Of a stretch of 40,704 bases of DNA, positions 7,879 to 16,672 are shown piece after piece. The stretch comes from JBCBSS01 sp039819065 (lineage in GTDB: Bacteria; Bacteroidota; Bacteroidia; Cytophagales; Cyclobacteriaceae): NCBI GenBank assembly GCA_039819065.1, contig JBCBSS010000063.1:1-40704 (forward strand), in the 5' to 3' direction. The number at the start of each line of letters is the position of its first letter. Position 1 is the stretch's first letter. Below the pieces are notes generated by a model. The model was not told the origin of the DNA, did not search any database, and saw only the letters and a program-made list of their open reading frames with translations. A program made the translations under genes and the position numbers.

Positions 7879-9870
7879 ATGAAATATATCAAACTGGTCT
7901 GGTTAGCTTTAACCATTAGCGTGGCCCAGGCGCAACAGCAAGATCCCGAAACGATTCTAGCGCTTAAGAAGCAGATCCCTACTTCAACGGATTCAGCGCG
8001 GGTGCATGTTTATTCGGATCTCTGCTATAATTATCTGTCAATATCCAATGACTCTTCTTTGGCCTACGGACACAAGGCTATTGCACTAGCCAAAAGCATT
8101 AAGTATGCTAAGGGTGAAGCCCGAGCATTAACAGACATCGGTTATGCTTATTACTTTAAAAGTGACTATGATTCTACTATTCTGAACTGGTCAAACGCAT
8201 TGGCTAAATGGCGTGAGTTGAATGATTCTAGCAATATCGGCTCACTCTATATCAAACTTGGCGCCGTGTACTTTCAACTTGGAGAGTTTGATGAATCACT
8301 GGCTTACCAGTTGGATGCACTTAGAATTGCTGAAGGACGCGGTGATACAGCGGCCATTGGAAGTGCCCTTAACAACATTGCTAGTGTCCACGAAAATACC
8401 GGGGAATATGATAAGGCAACAGAATACTACCGACTTTCTATAGCATGGCGAGAGTTGACCAAAAACTATCACAGTATGGCTGCCTCTCAATTGAATATAG
8501 CCAATATTCTATTTCGGAAAGGACTAACATCACAAGCGGTAGAAGAGGTGCAGCAGGTCATTGAAATGCTTAATGTACATGATTTGGGGCAAACACAGAA
8601 CATGGCTATTGCCCTTAACAACCTGGCCGACTATCAACGCGAACAGGGATCATACCAACAAGCATTGATCACTTCGGAAAAAGCACTAAGCATAAGAAGA
8701 AAAATAGAAGATCAACAAGGTATTATTTCTAGTTTGACCTCCATTGCCTCTATCAATATGCAACTAGGGTATTATGCCAGGGCCGAATCCGCCATGCTCG
8801 AAAACTATGCACTGGCCGAGCAAAAGGGCTTGACATTAGAGGTGGTCAAGGCACTGAAGAACCTCTCGGAACTCTATAAACAGACTAAAGACTTTGAAAA
8901 ATCTTTAAACTTCACCGAGCTGTATTACGCCACCCAAGATTCATTAGATAACGTTGAACGAGTGGAGAGAATAGCCGCTTTGCAAACCCAGTTTGAAACT
9001 GAGAAGAAGGAGCAAAGAATCTTACTACAACAAGCGCAATTGGAGGAAAGCAATGCTAAGCTAGTGACCAACAGGGTCTTACTTTTTTCTGCCGTTTTGA
9101 TCATTCTAGCCCTGGCTTTGATTGCCATTCTCAACCGAAACAGGATCAAAAAGAAGCAGCAATTATTATTACAACAGGAGCGGTTAAATGCACGGGAAGC
9201 TGAGATCAAAGCCGCCATATCTTCACAGGAAAAGGAACGGGCCCGTTATGCCCGAGACCTGCACGATGGTTTTGGTCAGATGATATCAGTGCTGAACATG
9301 AATATCAAAAAGCTTGACCAACCCGAAAGCCAGGATGGAAGGCATGAGATATTTGAGGCCTCGGAGAAGGTCGTCAATGAAATGTATGATGAGCTAAAGA
9401 GCATTTGTTTCGATCTGATGCCGCAAACTCTTGTAAACCAAGGGATAGAATCGGCTTTATTTGAGTTTGTAGAACGCATTAATGGCGCCAATAAAGGATT
9501 GATTGAACTCAACCTTTTCGGGTTAGATGGGCGCCTCAAGGAGGTACAGGAAATATCGCTGTACCGCATCACACAAGAATGGGTGAATAACATCATTAAG
9601 TATTCTGATGCTCAAAAAATACTAATCCAAATTACTAAAGACGAGGACGAAATCACCTTGTTGATCGAAGATGATGGTACTGGCTTTGATCGGGAAAAGC
9701 TGGAACACGGTAGCGGACATGGTTGGAAAAACATACAAGCCAGAACAGCTTTAATGAGTGGAGAGGTATTCATAGAGAATCAGGTCGGTGTAAAAGGTAA
9801 TTCCCTCATTCTAAATGCACCTGCTGAAATGTCCTTAAAGCATGAGGAACCTCTTACAGTGTCTGCTTGA
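7879..9870 (+). CDS. TPR-containing sensor histidine kinase, NarX/LiaS (HisKA_3) type
   Basis: This 663-residue protein starts with a signal peptide (MKYIKLVWLALTISVAQAQ). A periplasmic region of about seven tetratricopeptide repeats follows at residues 40-350, with typical segments such as GSLYIKLGAVYFQLGEFDES and GSALNNIASVHENTGEYDKA. A coiled coil leads to a single membrane helix at about 400-418 (VLLFSAVLIILALALIAIL). The cytoplasmic HisKA_3 dimerisation domain has the phospho-acceptor His462 in RYARDLHDGFGQ, and the HATPase_c domain has an N box (QEWVNNIIKYSDA) and a G box (DDGTGFDREKLEHGSGHGW). The response regulator gene follows after 66 bases and is the evident partner. The stimulus is unknown; TPR sensors of this layout are common in Bacteroidota. 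Confidence 0.93.
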   Translation: MKYIKLVWLALTISVAQAQQQDPETILALKKQIPTSTDSARVHVYSDLCYNYLSISNDSSLAYGHKAIALAKSIKYAKGEARALTDIGYAYYFKSDYDSTILNWSNALAKWRELNDSSNIGSLYIKLGAVYFQLGEFDESLAYQLDALRIAEGRGDTAAIGSALNNIASVHENTGEYDKATEYYRLSIAWRELTKNYHSMAASQLNIANILFRKGLTSQAVEEVQQVIEMLNVHDLGQTQNMAIALNNLADYQREQGSYQQALITSEKALSIRRKIEDQQGIISSLTSIASINMQLGYYARAESAMLENYALAEQKGLTLEVVKALKNLSELYKQTKDFEKSLNFTELYYATQDSLDNVERVERIAALQTQFETEKKEQRILLQQAQLEESNAKLVTNRVLLFSAVLIILALALIAILNRNRIKKKQQLLLQQERLNAREAEIKAAISSQEKERARYARDLHDGFGQMISVLNMNIKKLDQPESQDGRHEIFEASEKVVNEMYDELKSICFDLMPQTLVNQGIESALFEFVERINGANKGLIELNLFGLDGRLKEVQEISLYRITQEWVNNIIKYSDAQKILIQITKDEDEITLLIEDDGTGFDREKLEHGSGHGWKNIQARTALMSGEVFIENQVGVKGNSLILNAPAEMSLKHEEPLTVSA

Positions 9871-9936
9871 CAAAAACTGATTTGAATTTACGCTTTCGGA
9901 CGGACGAATTGGCTATCTTTCTAGCCTGAGTATCCA

Positions 9937-10560
9937 ATGCCTATGAAAATCTTTTTGACCGATGATCATGCTATGTTTCTGGATGGGTTAATTCGCATCA
10001 TCAATAGCCAGGATGATCTTGAAGTTATTGGGCATGCCGGTAGTGCTGCGGAAACATTCGATAAACTCGCTCAGCAAATGCCCGATTTGCTGGTAACAGA
10101 TTATAACCTTCCCGACGATGACGGGCTTGCCATCGTGCGTAGAACTAAGAAGAAATACCCTGAGATTAAAATCATCGTACTGAGTATGCATGATGAAGCG
10201 CACCTGGTAAAGGAGATTTTGAAAGAAGGTGTCGATGGCTATGTTTTAAAACGCGATACACAAGATGAGCTTGTTTCCGCCATTCGATCAGTCAAAAACG
10301 ATAAAGTGTACCTGAGTTCAGATATCAACCGCCTCTTGATACAAAACCTGAACGGACAAGAACAACAGCAACTACTCACCGAAAGAGAGCGTGAAATCCT
10401 CAAACTCATTGCTGAAGAGCATACCAATAAAGCCATCGCTGAAAAGCTTTTTATCAGTGAGCGTACGGTAGAAACCCACCGTAAGAATATATTTCGAAAG
10501 ACGAAGACCAATAACTTGGTTGGACTGATCAAATATGCCTATCAGAATAACCTGATTTAG
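9937..10560 (+). CDS. NarL/LuxR family response regulator
   Basis: A 207-residue protein with a complete receiver domain: acidic pair D9/D10 (FLTDDH), phospho-acceptor D55 (LLVTDYNLPDDDG), and the conserved Lys at about 105 (GYVLKRD). A linker leads to a LuxR-type helix-turn-helix at about 145-205 (LTEREREILKLIAEEHTNKA, then ISERTVETHRKNIFRKT). The ATG at 9943 (MKIFLTDD) is an equally good start. It forms a two-component system with the sensor kinase just upstream. The presence of all catalytic residues contrasts with the second NarL-type protein in this window at 32237. Confidence 0.95.
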   Translation: MPMKIFLTDDHAMFLDGLIRIINSQDDLEVIGHAGSAAETFDKLAQQMPDLLVTDYNLPDDDGLAIVRRTKKKYPEIKIIVLSMHDEAHLVKEILKEGVDGYVLKRDTQDELVSAIRSVKNDKVYLSSDINRLLIQNLNGQEQQQLLTEREREILKLIAEEHTNKAIAEKLFISERTVETHRKNIFRKTKTNNLVGLIKYAYQNNLI

Positions 10561-11112
10561 CAGGTTTGCTTGGATAGCTGCCTTATAACTGGGCTTGTTT
10601 TACAAGATGACCATAAAACCTTAAACACTGGTCTAGTCATTACTTCATCGAATCTAATTCCAATACTGTTAGGTTAGGCACATTCTCTTCAATTGGAATG
10701 CTTTGGCTTGCTATGGCCTTTAGGCCATAGGTAGAATAAGCAGTAACGGGTTGGGCTTTAGCCCTTAATGCTGATGCTTAAGTTACTGAAAACCAGAAAC
10801 TGAGAATGTAGAGTCAAATACTGATCAGGTCGTATCCAGACGATACGCCTTAAAACATGTTAATGATCAGTTTAATGTCACCATCTGGGAATGGAAGAAA
10901 ATCCCTCGGCTATAGGCAGCATCAAACCTACCGGCCTTCAGCCGGTTTGTTATTTAATTTGGATCAATGCTTAACCAACCTACATAGCATTCCGGTGGAA
11001 ACACGGTAGTGCCTCTACGGGTATCACGGTATGTCAAAATGCCTTTCCCACGGGATTTACTTAAGCGTTAATGACTGCGAACTTTGGGTTATCAACAAAA
11101 AATGATTTCACC
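10561..11112. repeat. Gene-free stretch with several REP-like hairpins
   Basis: No credible gene lies in these 550 bases. Instead there are short GC-rich hairpins. CTATGGCCT / AGGCCATAG is at 10711-10730 (2-base loop), GGGCT / AGCCC at 10753-10764, and CCGGC / GCCGG at 10931-10945 with loop CTTCA, flanked by AAACC and TTTG. The stems centre on the words GGCCTTTAGGCC, GGGCTTTAGCCC and CCGGCCTTCAGCCGG, the style of REP elements mobilised by RAYT (IS200-like) transposases. No transposase remnant is visible. The promoter of the gene at 11113 should be at the right end. Confidence 0.5.
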
Positions 11113-12135
11113 ATGAGAAAAGTACTTATCATCGCACTGGCCGTGATGCTATCGGGGCCGTTATGCGCCCAAAGAAAGCTGGATGTGGAAGGGTCAAGGT
11201 CTACAGAGTATGGCAAATTGATTACAGACCTCAATGTAAAAAAAGACATCTATTCCAGGGTCAAGATTCTAAAAAAAGAAAAGACCTATGGGCTTATCAA
11301 AGGCTCAGTACATTTTAAGACCATCGATATCGGTGGAGCACTTTTGGGCAAAGGGCAGGGTAGGACCAATGTAGTCTCTTACGCCATTCTTGATGGTTTG
11401 AGCGATGAAGACTTTCAGGAGATTGCTGATCAATTCCATGCTTCTTTTAGCGAAAAACTGTCAAAGCTAGGGCTGACGGAATTGGATTGGGCCAAGATTC
11501 AATCATCGAAGAAGTTTCCAAAGCTCTTGGAAAAACAGCAGGAAAAAGAAGAATCAAGTAAATCGGTTGGCTCTTACAAAGTGGTTACGGTCGGTGACCA
11601 CCCTCACTTCAAAGTTCCCATGGGCAACCTCAGTGTATTTAACAATATGAAAGCCATTAGCAAGGAGGTAGGCGCCCCGCTAATGAGTTATGATGTCATC
11701 ATTGATTTTGCTCGTTTTGATGTGGAAGCCAGTCGGTGGCGCACCGAAGATTATGGCTATGGTTATGACGTCATTACTACCAACACAAGTGCCAATATCT
11801 TGCCGCAAATTGGTATTGAGCATATACTACAGGATAAAGGAACAACCATGCCCATCGTCTATTTTTCAGGTGTAAATGTACTCGATCAAGCAGGTAGATA
11901 TGATGATATCAGGCTACTAAAGAGTCTCTATTACCGTGAGAACTATGCTGTCGATATTGATACCTACAAAGGTGAGATACCAAAGGCCATGAAAAAAATG
12001 ATCACTGTTAATACGGATAATCTAGGGACATTTGTGGTAAAAGCTGATCCCGAGAAGTATAAGCGCATCGCTTTGCAAGCATTGGATGCTTTTGCTGATT
12101 ATATGATAAACGCTATAAAATCAGAATTCAAATAA
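11113..12135 (+). CDS. Unknown secreted protein, 340 residues
   Basis: I place the start at the ATG at 11113, where a clear signal peptide begins (MRKVLIIALAVMLSGPLCAQ, cleavage after A-Q-likely); an ATG at 11071 would put 14 residues in front of it. The mature protein is about 320 residues with no lipobox and no membrane helix. It has a Lys/Glu-rich central part (KFPKLLEKQQEKEESSKS) and later DVIIDFARFDVEASRW and GYGYDVITTNTSANILPQIG. The strand-rich C-terminal half suggests a periplasmic or surface-associated protein. I do not recognise the family. It appears to be a single-gene unit: a gene-free region precedes it and a terminator follows at 12192. Confidence 0.75.
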   Translation: MRKVLIIALAVMLSGPLCAQRKLDVEGSRSTEYGKLITDLNVKKDIYSRVKILKKEKTYGLIKGSVHFKTIDIGGALLGKGQGRTNVVSYAILDGLSDEDFQEIADQFHASFSEKLSKLGLTELDWAKIQSSKKFPKLLEKQQEKEESSKSVGSYKVVTVGDHPHFKVPMGNLSVFNNMKAISKEVGAPLMSYDVIIDFARFDVEASRWRTEDYGYGYDVITTNTSANILPQIGIEHILQDKGTTMPIVYFSGVNVLDQAGRYDDIRLLKSLYYRENYAVDIDTYKGEIPKAMKKMITVNTDNLGTFVVKADPEKYKRIALQALDAFADYMINAIKSEFK

Positions 12136-12191
12136 GCCGGATTGAATTCCCAACAAGATACAGGTCATGGTACCCATGATTTGTTGATATG

Positions 12192-12219
12192 GCTCCTGGG
12201 CTTAGCCTGGGGGCTTTTT
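12192..12219 (+). terminator. Rho-independent terminator after the secreted protein gene
   Basis: GCTCCTGGGC (12192-12201) pairs with GCCTGGGGGC (12205-12214) through seven Watson-Crick and three wobble pairs around a TTA loop, followed by TTTTT. It lies 57 bases after the stop at 12135. Confidence 0.65.
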
Positions 12220-12309
12220 CAATATATGGTAAGTGAGTTAGAAAAGTAAAGCGTTTACGCGTATGGCAAGCCAACGGTCAGCTTATGGTTACTATCCAGG
12301 GTTAGCCAA

Positions 12310-12927
12310 TCAAAATTCTTCAGCCTCCAATGCTTCCAGAATATCAGCTAATTCATCATAGTCCTTGAAACCAGGCCTGATTTCATCTCCGCCGTTAAGC
12401 GATATACCGCTTACGCCAACCTCGTCGATAAGCGCTTCCACATTATCTTCTGCAAAACCAAAGCCGAGTAAAACAGGCACCTCTTTGTTGGCTGCTGATA
12501 TCACATCCTTTTGAGTTTCACTCACGCGGTCTTCCTGGCTCTCTAGCAATAAATAGCTTATGTCCTCTTTACACTGTATGATTCTAGGTAGCAAATCTTC
12601 CAGTGATCGAATGTCTATGTTCAGAATGAGGCCTCTTTCTGTATCCCTCAGATCAGGAACCATACTGATATCCGTAATCTGGATATAATCAGGCTCATAT
12701 GCCTCAATAGCTTCTTCGATTTCGTCGATACTACTAGTCTCGAACTCACCCACGTACTTGATGCCAGACAACCACTCTTTGATACCCGCGTACTTGGTGA
12801 TATCTACATAATTCTCATCGTCTTTGTCAAGGTTAAAACCGATCAGGTCTACATTCATGCCCGCACAATAGCGAGCGTCGCTCAAATTGTTGACTCTGCC
12901 AACTTTTACAAATGTTTTTAATGCCAT
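12310..12927 (-). CDS. TrpF-like (phosphoribosylanthranilate isomerase family) TIM-barrel protein lacking the catalytic cysteine
   Basis: This 205-residue protein has the size and end motifs of phosphoribosylanthranilate isomerase. The N-terminus FVKVGRVNNLSDARYCAGMN corresponds to the KICGI(T/M)...DA..A...GAD stretch of TrpF, and the C-terminus (VSGISLNGGDEIRPGFKDYD) to the phosphate-binding D(V/L)SSG.E..PG.KD end. The family cysteine in KICG is replaced: the protein reads KVGRV. The middle QLHG segment reads DYIQITDIS. So it probably does not catalyse the tryptophan pathway step. No other trp genes are nearby. It is divergent from the thioredoxin gene at 13070. Similar orphan TrpF-like proteins may have another substrate; the fold call is fairly firm, the function unknown. 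Confidence 0.75.
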   Translation of the reverse strand: MALKTFVKVGRVNNLSDARYCAGMNVDLIGFNLDKDDENYVDITKYAGIKEWLSGIKYVGEFETSSIDEIEEAIEAYEPDYIQITDISMVPDLRDTERGLILNIDIRSLEDLLPRIIQCKEDISYLLLESQEDRVSETQKDVISAANKEVPVLLGFGFAEDNVEALIDEVGVSGISLNGGDEIRPGFKDYDELADILEALEAEEF

Positions 12928-13069
12928 GATCGAACTTTTGGGTTAAAGTGTGTTTATATTACTTAGATTTTATCGATCGGGATATCTACATTTTCGATCT
13001 CCGTTGATGGTAAATGTAGTTCAATTTCACGTTTTTTGTAGTACAGTAGGAAATCATAATTTCAAAGTA

Positions 13070-13387
13070 ATGGCAGTAGTAGAATTAACAGATCAGGATT
13101 TTAAAAACCATGTCACTGACCATGGTAAAACCATTGTAAAATACCACGCGGGATGGTGCGGAAGCTGCAGGTTGTTTGCCCCGAAGTTCAAGAGACTTTC
13201 TAATGATGAAAGATTCGATGGTATTTCGTTTGTAGATGTGAATGCAGAGCACAATCCTGAAACCAGAAAGCTGGCGGGGGTGACCAATCTACCTTACTTT
13301 GCTATTTTCAAAGATGGCGAGTTGATAGACGGTGTGGCAACTAACAAAGAAGATGCAGTGGTCGACCTCATAGGTCGGTTGAATTAG
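13070..13387 (+). CDS. Thioredoxin family protein
   Basis: I use the ATG at 13070 (MAVVELTDQDFKNHV), giving 105 residues, the normal thioredoxin length; the longer upstream frame is not protein-like. The redox site is W-C30-G-S-C33 (YHAGWCGSCRLFAPKF), differing from WCGPC of thioredoxin 1 by Ser for Pro. The cis-proline loop is TNLPYFAIF. There is no signal peptide, so it acts in the cytoplasm. The Ser in the active site usually shifts the redox potential compared with TrxA. It shares the 142-base divergent promoter region with the TrpF-like gene. Confidence 0.92.
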   Translation: MAVVELTDQDFKNHVTDHGKTIVKYHAGWCGSCRLFAPKFKRLSNDERFDGISFVDVNAEHNPETRKLAGVTNLPYFAIFKDGELIDGVATNKEDAVVDLIGRLN

Positions 13388-13560
13388 TCCTACTTCGTCA
13401 TAAGGTTAGAGCTCCACTGTGTGTTGTCACCCAGCGGGTAATTCACTAAAGTTGATAATCACCAGCCTGTGGTAATCACAGTGACTCAAACGGCTTAACG
13501 CATTGATTTGACGACGCAGAACTAAGCAAATCACAATATTTCAAGAAGTATTTGTATCAA

Positions 13561-13586
13561 AAGAACGGTTAAGCCGTTCTTTTTTT
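13561..13586 (+). terminator. Rho-independent terminator
   Basis: AAGAACGG (13561-13568) pairs with CCGTTCTT (13574-13581) around TTAAG, followed by a run of T. It lies 174 bases after the thioredoxin stop and 34 bases before the next gene, so it separates the two units. Confidence 0.8.
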
Positions 13587-13619
13587 GTGTCTTATGATTA
13601 GTATTGTATATAGGAGAAT

Positions 13620-14312
13620 ATGCGAAGACTAACTCTCATATCGTTGACTGTGTTGATATTAGGAGCTTGTGGCGAGACAGTAGCACCTGACACAGTTCGT
13701 GTGGGTTTCGATTTCTTTCCACTAGAAACGGGACAATTTAGAGAGTATGATGTGGAAGAAATCACCTTCGACATATTTGGCAATATCGATACAGCCCGCT
13801 TTGACCTCCGCGAGCAAGTAGTGGATTCCTTCGTTAATCAGGCCGGTGACCTGACCTATATACTGCATCGTTCTACACGATTAAACGAAATGGAGGACTT
13901 TGAATTGCAGACCGTATGGTCGGCGCGACGCAATGCCAACCAAGCGGTACAAATAGAAGAGAATATTCCCTTTATCAAAATATCATTCCCAATAGACAAT
14001 GAATTGAGTTGGGATGGGAATGCACTGAATACCCTGGATGAAGATCAATACGAAATGGATAGTATCTTCAGCCGTTATATCACTTTAAATAATGATACTA
14101 TTGATAATACCCTTACGGTCATTCAGAATGACAATCAGGATTTTATTATCATGCAGGATAGGCGGGTGGAGATATACGGACTGAACATCGGATTAGTGTC
14201 ACGCCAATCAACGTTGTTGAATTACTGTGATGACCCTGATTGTATTGGTCAACAAATCATAGAGACAGGCAGTATCATTACACAAACCATTACAGCTTAT
14301 GGCAAAGAGTAG
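13620..14312 (+). CDS. Unknown lipoprotein, 230 residues
   Basis: The N-terminus MRRLTLISLTVLILGACGE is a lipoprotein signal peptide with the lipobox LGAC (Cys17). The mature part is strand-rich and acidic (FFPLETGQFREYDVEEITFD, IDNELSWDGNALNTLDEDQY), resembling periplasmic or outer-membrane-anchored Bacteroidota proteins of unknown function. Its last 14 bases overlap the start of the subtilase gene in another frame, so the two are cotranscribed and probably coupled. It may be a partner or a simply co-expressed surface component; no known domain was recognised. Confidence 0.8.
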   Translation: MRRLTLISLTVLILGACGETVAPDTVRVGFDFFPLETGQFREYDVEEITFDIFGNIDTARFDLREQVVDSFVNQAGDLTYILHRSTRLNEMEDFELQTVWSARRNANQAVQIEENIPFIKISFPIDNELSWDGNALNTLDEDQYEMDSIFSRYITLNNDTIDNTLTVIQNDNQDFIIMQDRRVEIYGLNIGLVSRQSTLLNYCDDPDCIGQQIIETGSIITQTITAYGKE

Positions 14313-15906
14313 GTTATTCATATTGTTGGCATTATTTCTGGCAACGAGCACGTTTGCTCAAACGAACCGTTATATGGTGCATTTGACCGATAAGAATAGC
14401 TCACCATACAGTGTCGATGCGCCGCTCCAGTTTTTGAGTCAGAAAGCGGTAGACCGAAGAGGTGGAGCTATTACAGAAGAAGATTTGCCTGTCAATCCGC
14501 AATACATCAATACCATTAACGCCATCAATGCCAGCACTACCGTTTTTCATCAATCCAGGTGGTTTAATGCAGTTTTGGTCGAAGCTGATGCCAGCGATGT
14601 TTCTACTATAGAGGCATTGCCTTTTGTTGACGAAGTAGAGTTTGTAGCGCCTGGCGGGAAGCTGGTTCCTTCGGGACGAACAAAGCGGCTAGAAGAAGAT
14701 GAGATTGGCATAAACGACCAGAATTTTGAACAGAACAATCTGTTAGGCATCAACGATATGCACGCTGACGGCTTTAAAGGCGAAGGTATCCTCATAGTCG
14801 TATTAGATGGTGGTTTTACCGGGGTGGATATTCAGACACCGTTTGCCCATGTTTTTGATGAGGGTAGAATGAAATTTGTTTGGAACTTCGTTGAGAATTC
14901 GGATGATGTTTTCAAAAATAGCAGCCATGGTACCGAGGTGTATTCTACCATTGCCGCATTTATAGATGGCACTTACCGCGGCGTTGCCTTCAAAGCTGAC
15001 TTCATGCTTTTCACTACGGAAGATGTAGATAGCGAATATAGAATTGAAGAGTATAACTGGCTCTTTGCTGCTGAAGTGGCCGACAGTGCCGGTGCAGATA
15101 TCATTACCGCTTCAGTAGGTTACAACGAGTTCGATGACCCCTCTATGAATTACGAAATAACCGACCTTGATGGGAATACGGCAGTAGTGACCAGGGCAGC
15201 AAGTATTGCTGCCAGCAAAGGCATGCTGATGGTCAGTAGTGCGGGTAATGAAGCCGCAGGAGCATGGCAGCTTGTAACCCCTCCTTCGGATGCTGAGAAT
15301 ATGTTAGCCGTGGGATCAGCCAACAACGCTGGCTTTCGTAACTTTTTTAGCTCCATTGGCCCAACGGCGGATGATCGCAGAAAGCCCGACCTGGCGGCTA
15401 TCGGATCAGGTACGGTTGTGATTAATCCTGCTGGTAATTTGAGCATTGCTTCGGGTACCTCTTTTTCGGCACCACAAGTGGCAGGATTAGCGGCTGGCCT
15501 TTGGCAGGCCAATCCGGAACTGACCAATATTGAGCTAATGGACCTTATGCGTATGTCAGCTAGTAATTCGGCTACTCCTGATAATGAAATTGGTTTTGGT
15601 TTTCCTAATTACAATGCGGTTCAGAACTTCCTGTCTTCATCGGAGCAAGACAATGATTATGATATTTTTCCGAATCCGGTTATCGGTGCTAAGATCAACC
15701 TGAGGGTGAAAGACCCAACCGAGCAACCTGAAGTGCGCATGACCTTAATTAACACCACAGGGCAGGTTATTCTGGACGATACAGCAGAATTTACGTGGCT
15801 CAATAACACCTTTGAATTGAATACCGAGAGCCTCACTTCAGGATTGTATATCATGAAAGTATCTTCAGCCGCCGGCACAGAGGAGTTTAGAATAGTCAGA
15901 CCATAA
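14299..15906 (+). CDS. S8 family serine peptidase (subtilase) with T9SS C-terminal sorting domain
   Basis: This 535-residue protein has a signal peptide (MAKSRLFILLALFLATSTFA) and an inhibitor-like N-terminal part (residues 22-120). The subtilisin catalytic domain has Asp170 (GILIVVLDGGFTG), His210 (SSHGTEVYSTIAA), the oxyanion Asn317 (SSAGNE) and Ser388 (ASGTSFSAPQVAGLAAG). All residues needed for activity are present. The last 85 residues are a type IX secretion sorting domain: DYDIFPNPVIGAKINLRV, a GQVILDD strand, ESLTSGLYIMKV and a C-terminal EEFRIVRP. The enzyme is therefore expected to be secreted to the surface or medium as a nutrient or processing protease. The T9SS machinery is not in this window. 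Confidence 0.95.
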   Translation: MAKSRLFILLALFLATSTFAQTNRYMVHLTDKNSSPYSVDAPLQFLSQKAVDRRGGAITEEDLPVNPQYINTINAINASTTVFHQSRWFNAVLVEADASDVSTIEALPFVDEVEFVAPGGKLVPSGRTKRLEEDEIGINDQNFEQNNLLGINDMHADGFKGEGILIVVLDGGFTGVDIQTPFAHVFDEGRMKFVWNFVENSDDVFKNSSHGTEVYSTIAAFIDGTYRGVAFKADFMLFTTEDVDSEYRIEEYNWLFAAEVADSAGADIITASVGYNEFDDPSMNYEITDLDGNTAVVTRAASIAASKGMLMVSSAGNEAAGAWQLVTPPSDAENMLAVGSANNAGFRNFFSSIGPTADDRRKPDLAAIGSGTVVINPAGNLSIASGTSFSAPQVAGLAAGLWQANPELTNIELMDLMRMSASNSATPDNEIGFGFPNYNAVQNFLSSSEQDNDYDIFPNPVIGAKINLRVKDPTEQPEVRMTLINTTGQVILDDTAEFTWLNNTFELNTESLTSGLYIMKVSSAAGTEEFRIVRP

Positions 15907-15993
15907 CGAAACCATTGGTCAAGCCAACATGATGCGTTTATAATTAGGCCGGAGCTCAGCCTGATTACTCACACATTTTCCTATCTTTGAAGG

Positions 15994-16656
15994 ATGAATA
16001 AACCGATTATTGCCCCCTCTATTTTGGCGGCCGACTTCGCCAACTTGCAGAAGGAAGTGGAGATGCTCAATGAAAGCGATGCAGACTGGATTCACGTTGA
16101 CATTATGGATGGCATCTTCGTTCCTAACATCTCTTTTGGCATACCTGTAACAGACGCCATCAACAGACATGCGAGAAAACCTCTGGATGTCCATTTGATG
16201 ATCGAAAAGCCAGAAAACTATGTGGAAGCCTTTAAAAACGCCGGTGCGGAAATCATTTCTGTTCACTACGAAGCTTGTCCACACCTCCATCGCAATTTGC
16301 AGCAAATCAAAGCACTAGGTTGCAAAGCAGGGGTAGCTATTAATCCGCATACTTCAGTTGATCTGCTTGAGGATACAATTGGTGATATTGATCTGGTATG
16401 CGTGATGTCAGTCAATCCGGGCTTTGGTGGTCAGAAGTTCATCCCGCAAACCTATAGAAAAGTGGAGCGACTCAAGGAACTAATAACAAGGGCAGGTGCC
16501 AATACACTTATCGAGATCGATGGCGGGGTAAATGCCCAAAACGCCTCCTCTCTGCTTGAGGCGGGTGCCGATGCCTTGGTGGCAGGAAGTTTTGTTTTTA
16601 AGTCAGATCAACCTAAGGATACTATAGCCGGGCTTAAGGGCGTTCTAGCCTCGTAA
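15994..16656 (+). CDS. rpe: Ribulose-phosphate 3-epimerase
   Basis: A 220-residue cytoplasmic TIM-barrel enzyme converting ribulose 5-phosphate and xylulose 5-phosphate in the pentose phosphate pathway. Family signatures are complete: IIAPSILAADFANL at the N-terminus, WIHVDIMDGIFVPN and PLDVHLMIEKPENY (metal and catalytic residues), SVNPGFGGQKFIPQTYRK, and IEIDGGVNAQNASSLLEAGA with the phosphate loop. Length is standard. The TonB receptor gene starts 16 bases after the stop, so they are likely cotranscribed, although no metabolic link is evident. Confidence 0.97.
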   Translation: MNKPIIAPSILAADFANLQKEVEMLNESDADWIHVDIMDGIFVPNISFGIPVTDAINRHARKPLDVHLMIEKPENYVEAFKNAGAEIISVHYEACPHLHRNLQQIKALGCKAGVAINPHTSVDLLEDTIGDIDLVCVMSVNPGFGGQKFIPQTYRKVERLKELITRAGANTLIEIDGGVNAQNASSLLEAGADALVAGSFVFKSDQPKDTIAGLKGVLAS

Positions 16657-16672
16657 CCAGCACATCAAACGC

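Noticed and set aside
12950..13069. N-terminal 40-residue extension of the thioredoxin
   Set aside because: The extension is not protein-like, lies in the divergent promoter region, and the ATG at 13070 gives the normal family length.
15919..16305. 128-residue minus-strand frame overlapping rpe
   Set aside because: It lies mostly antisense to the highly conserved rpe gene and has no recognisable features.
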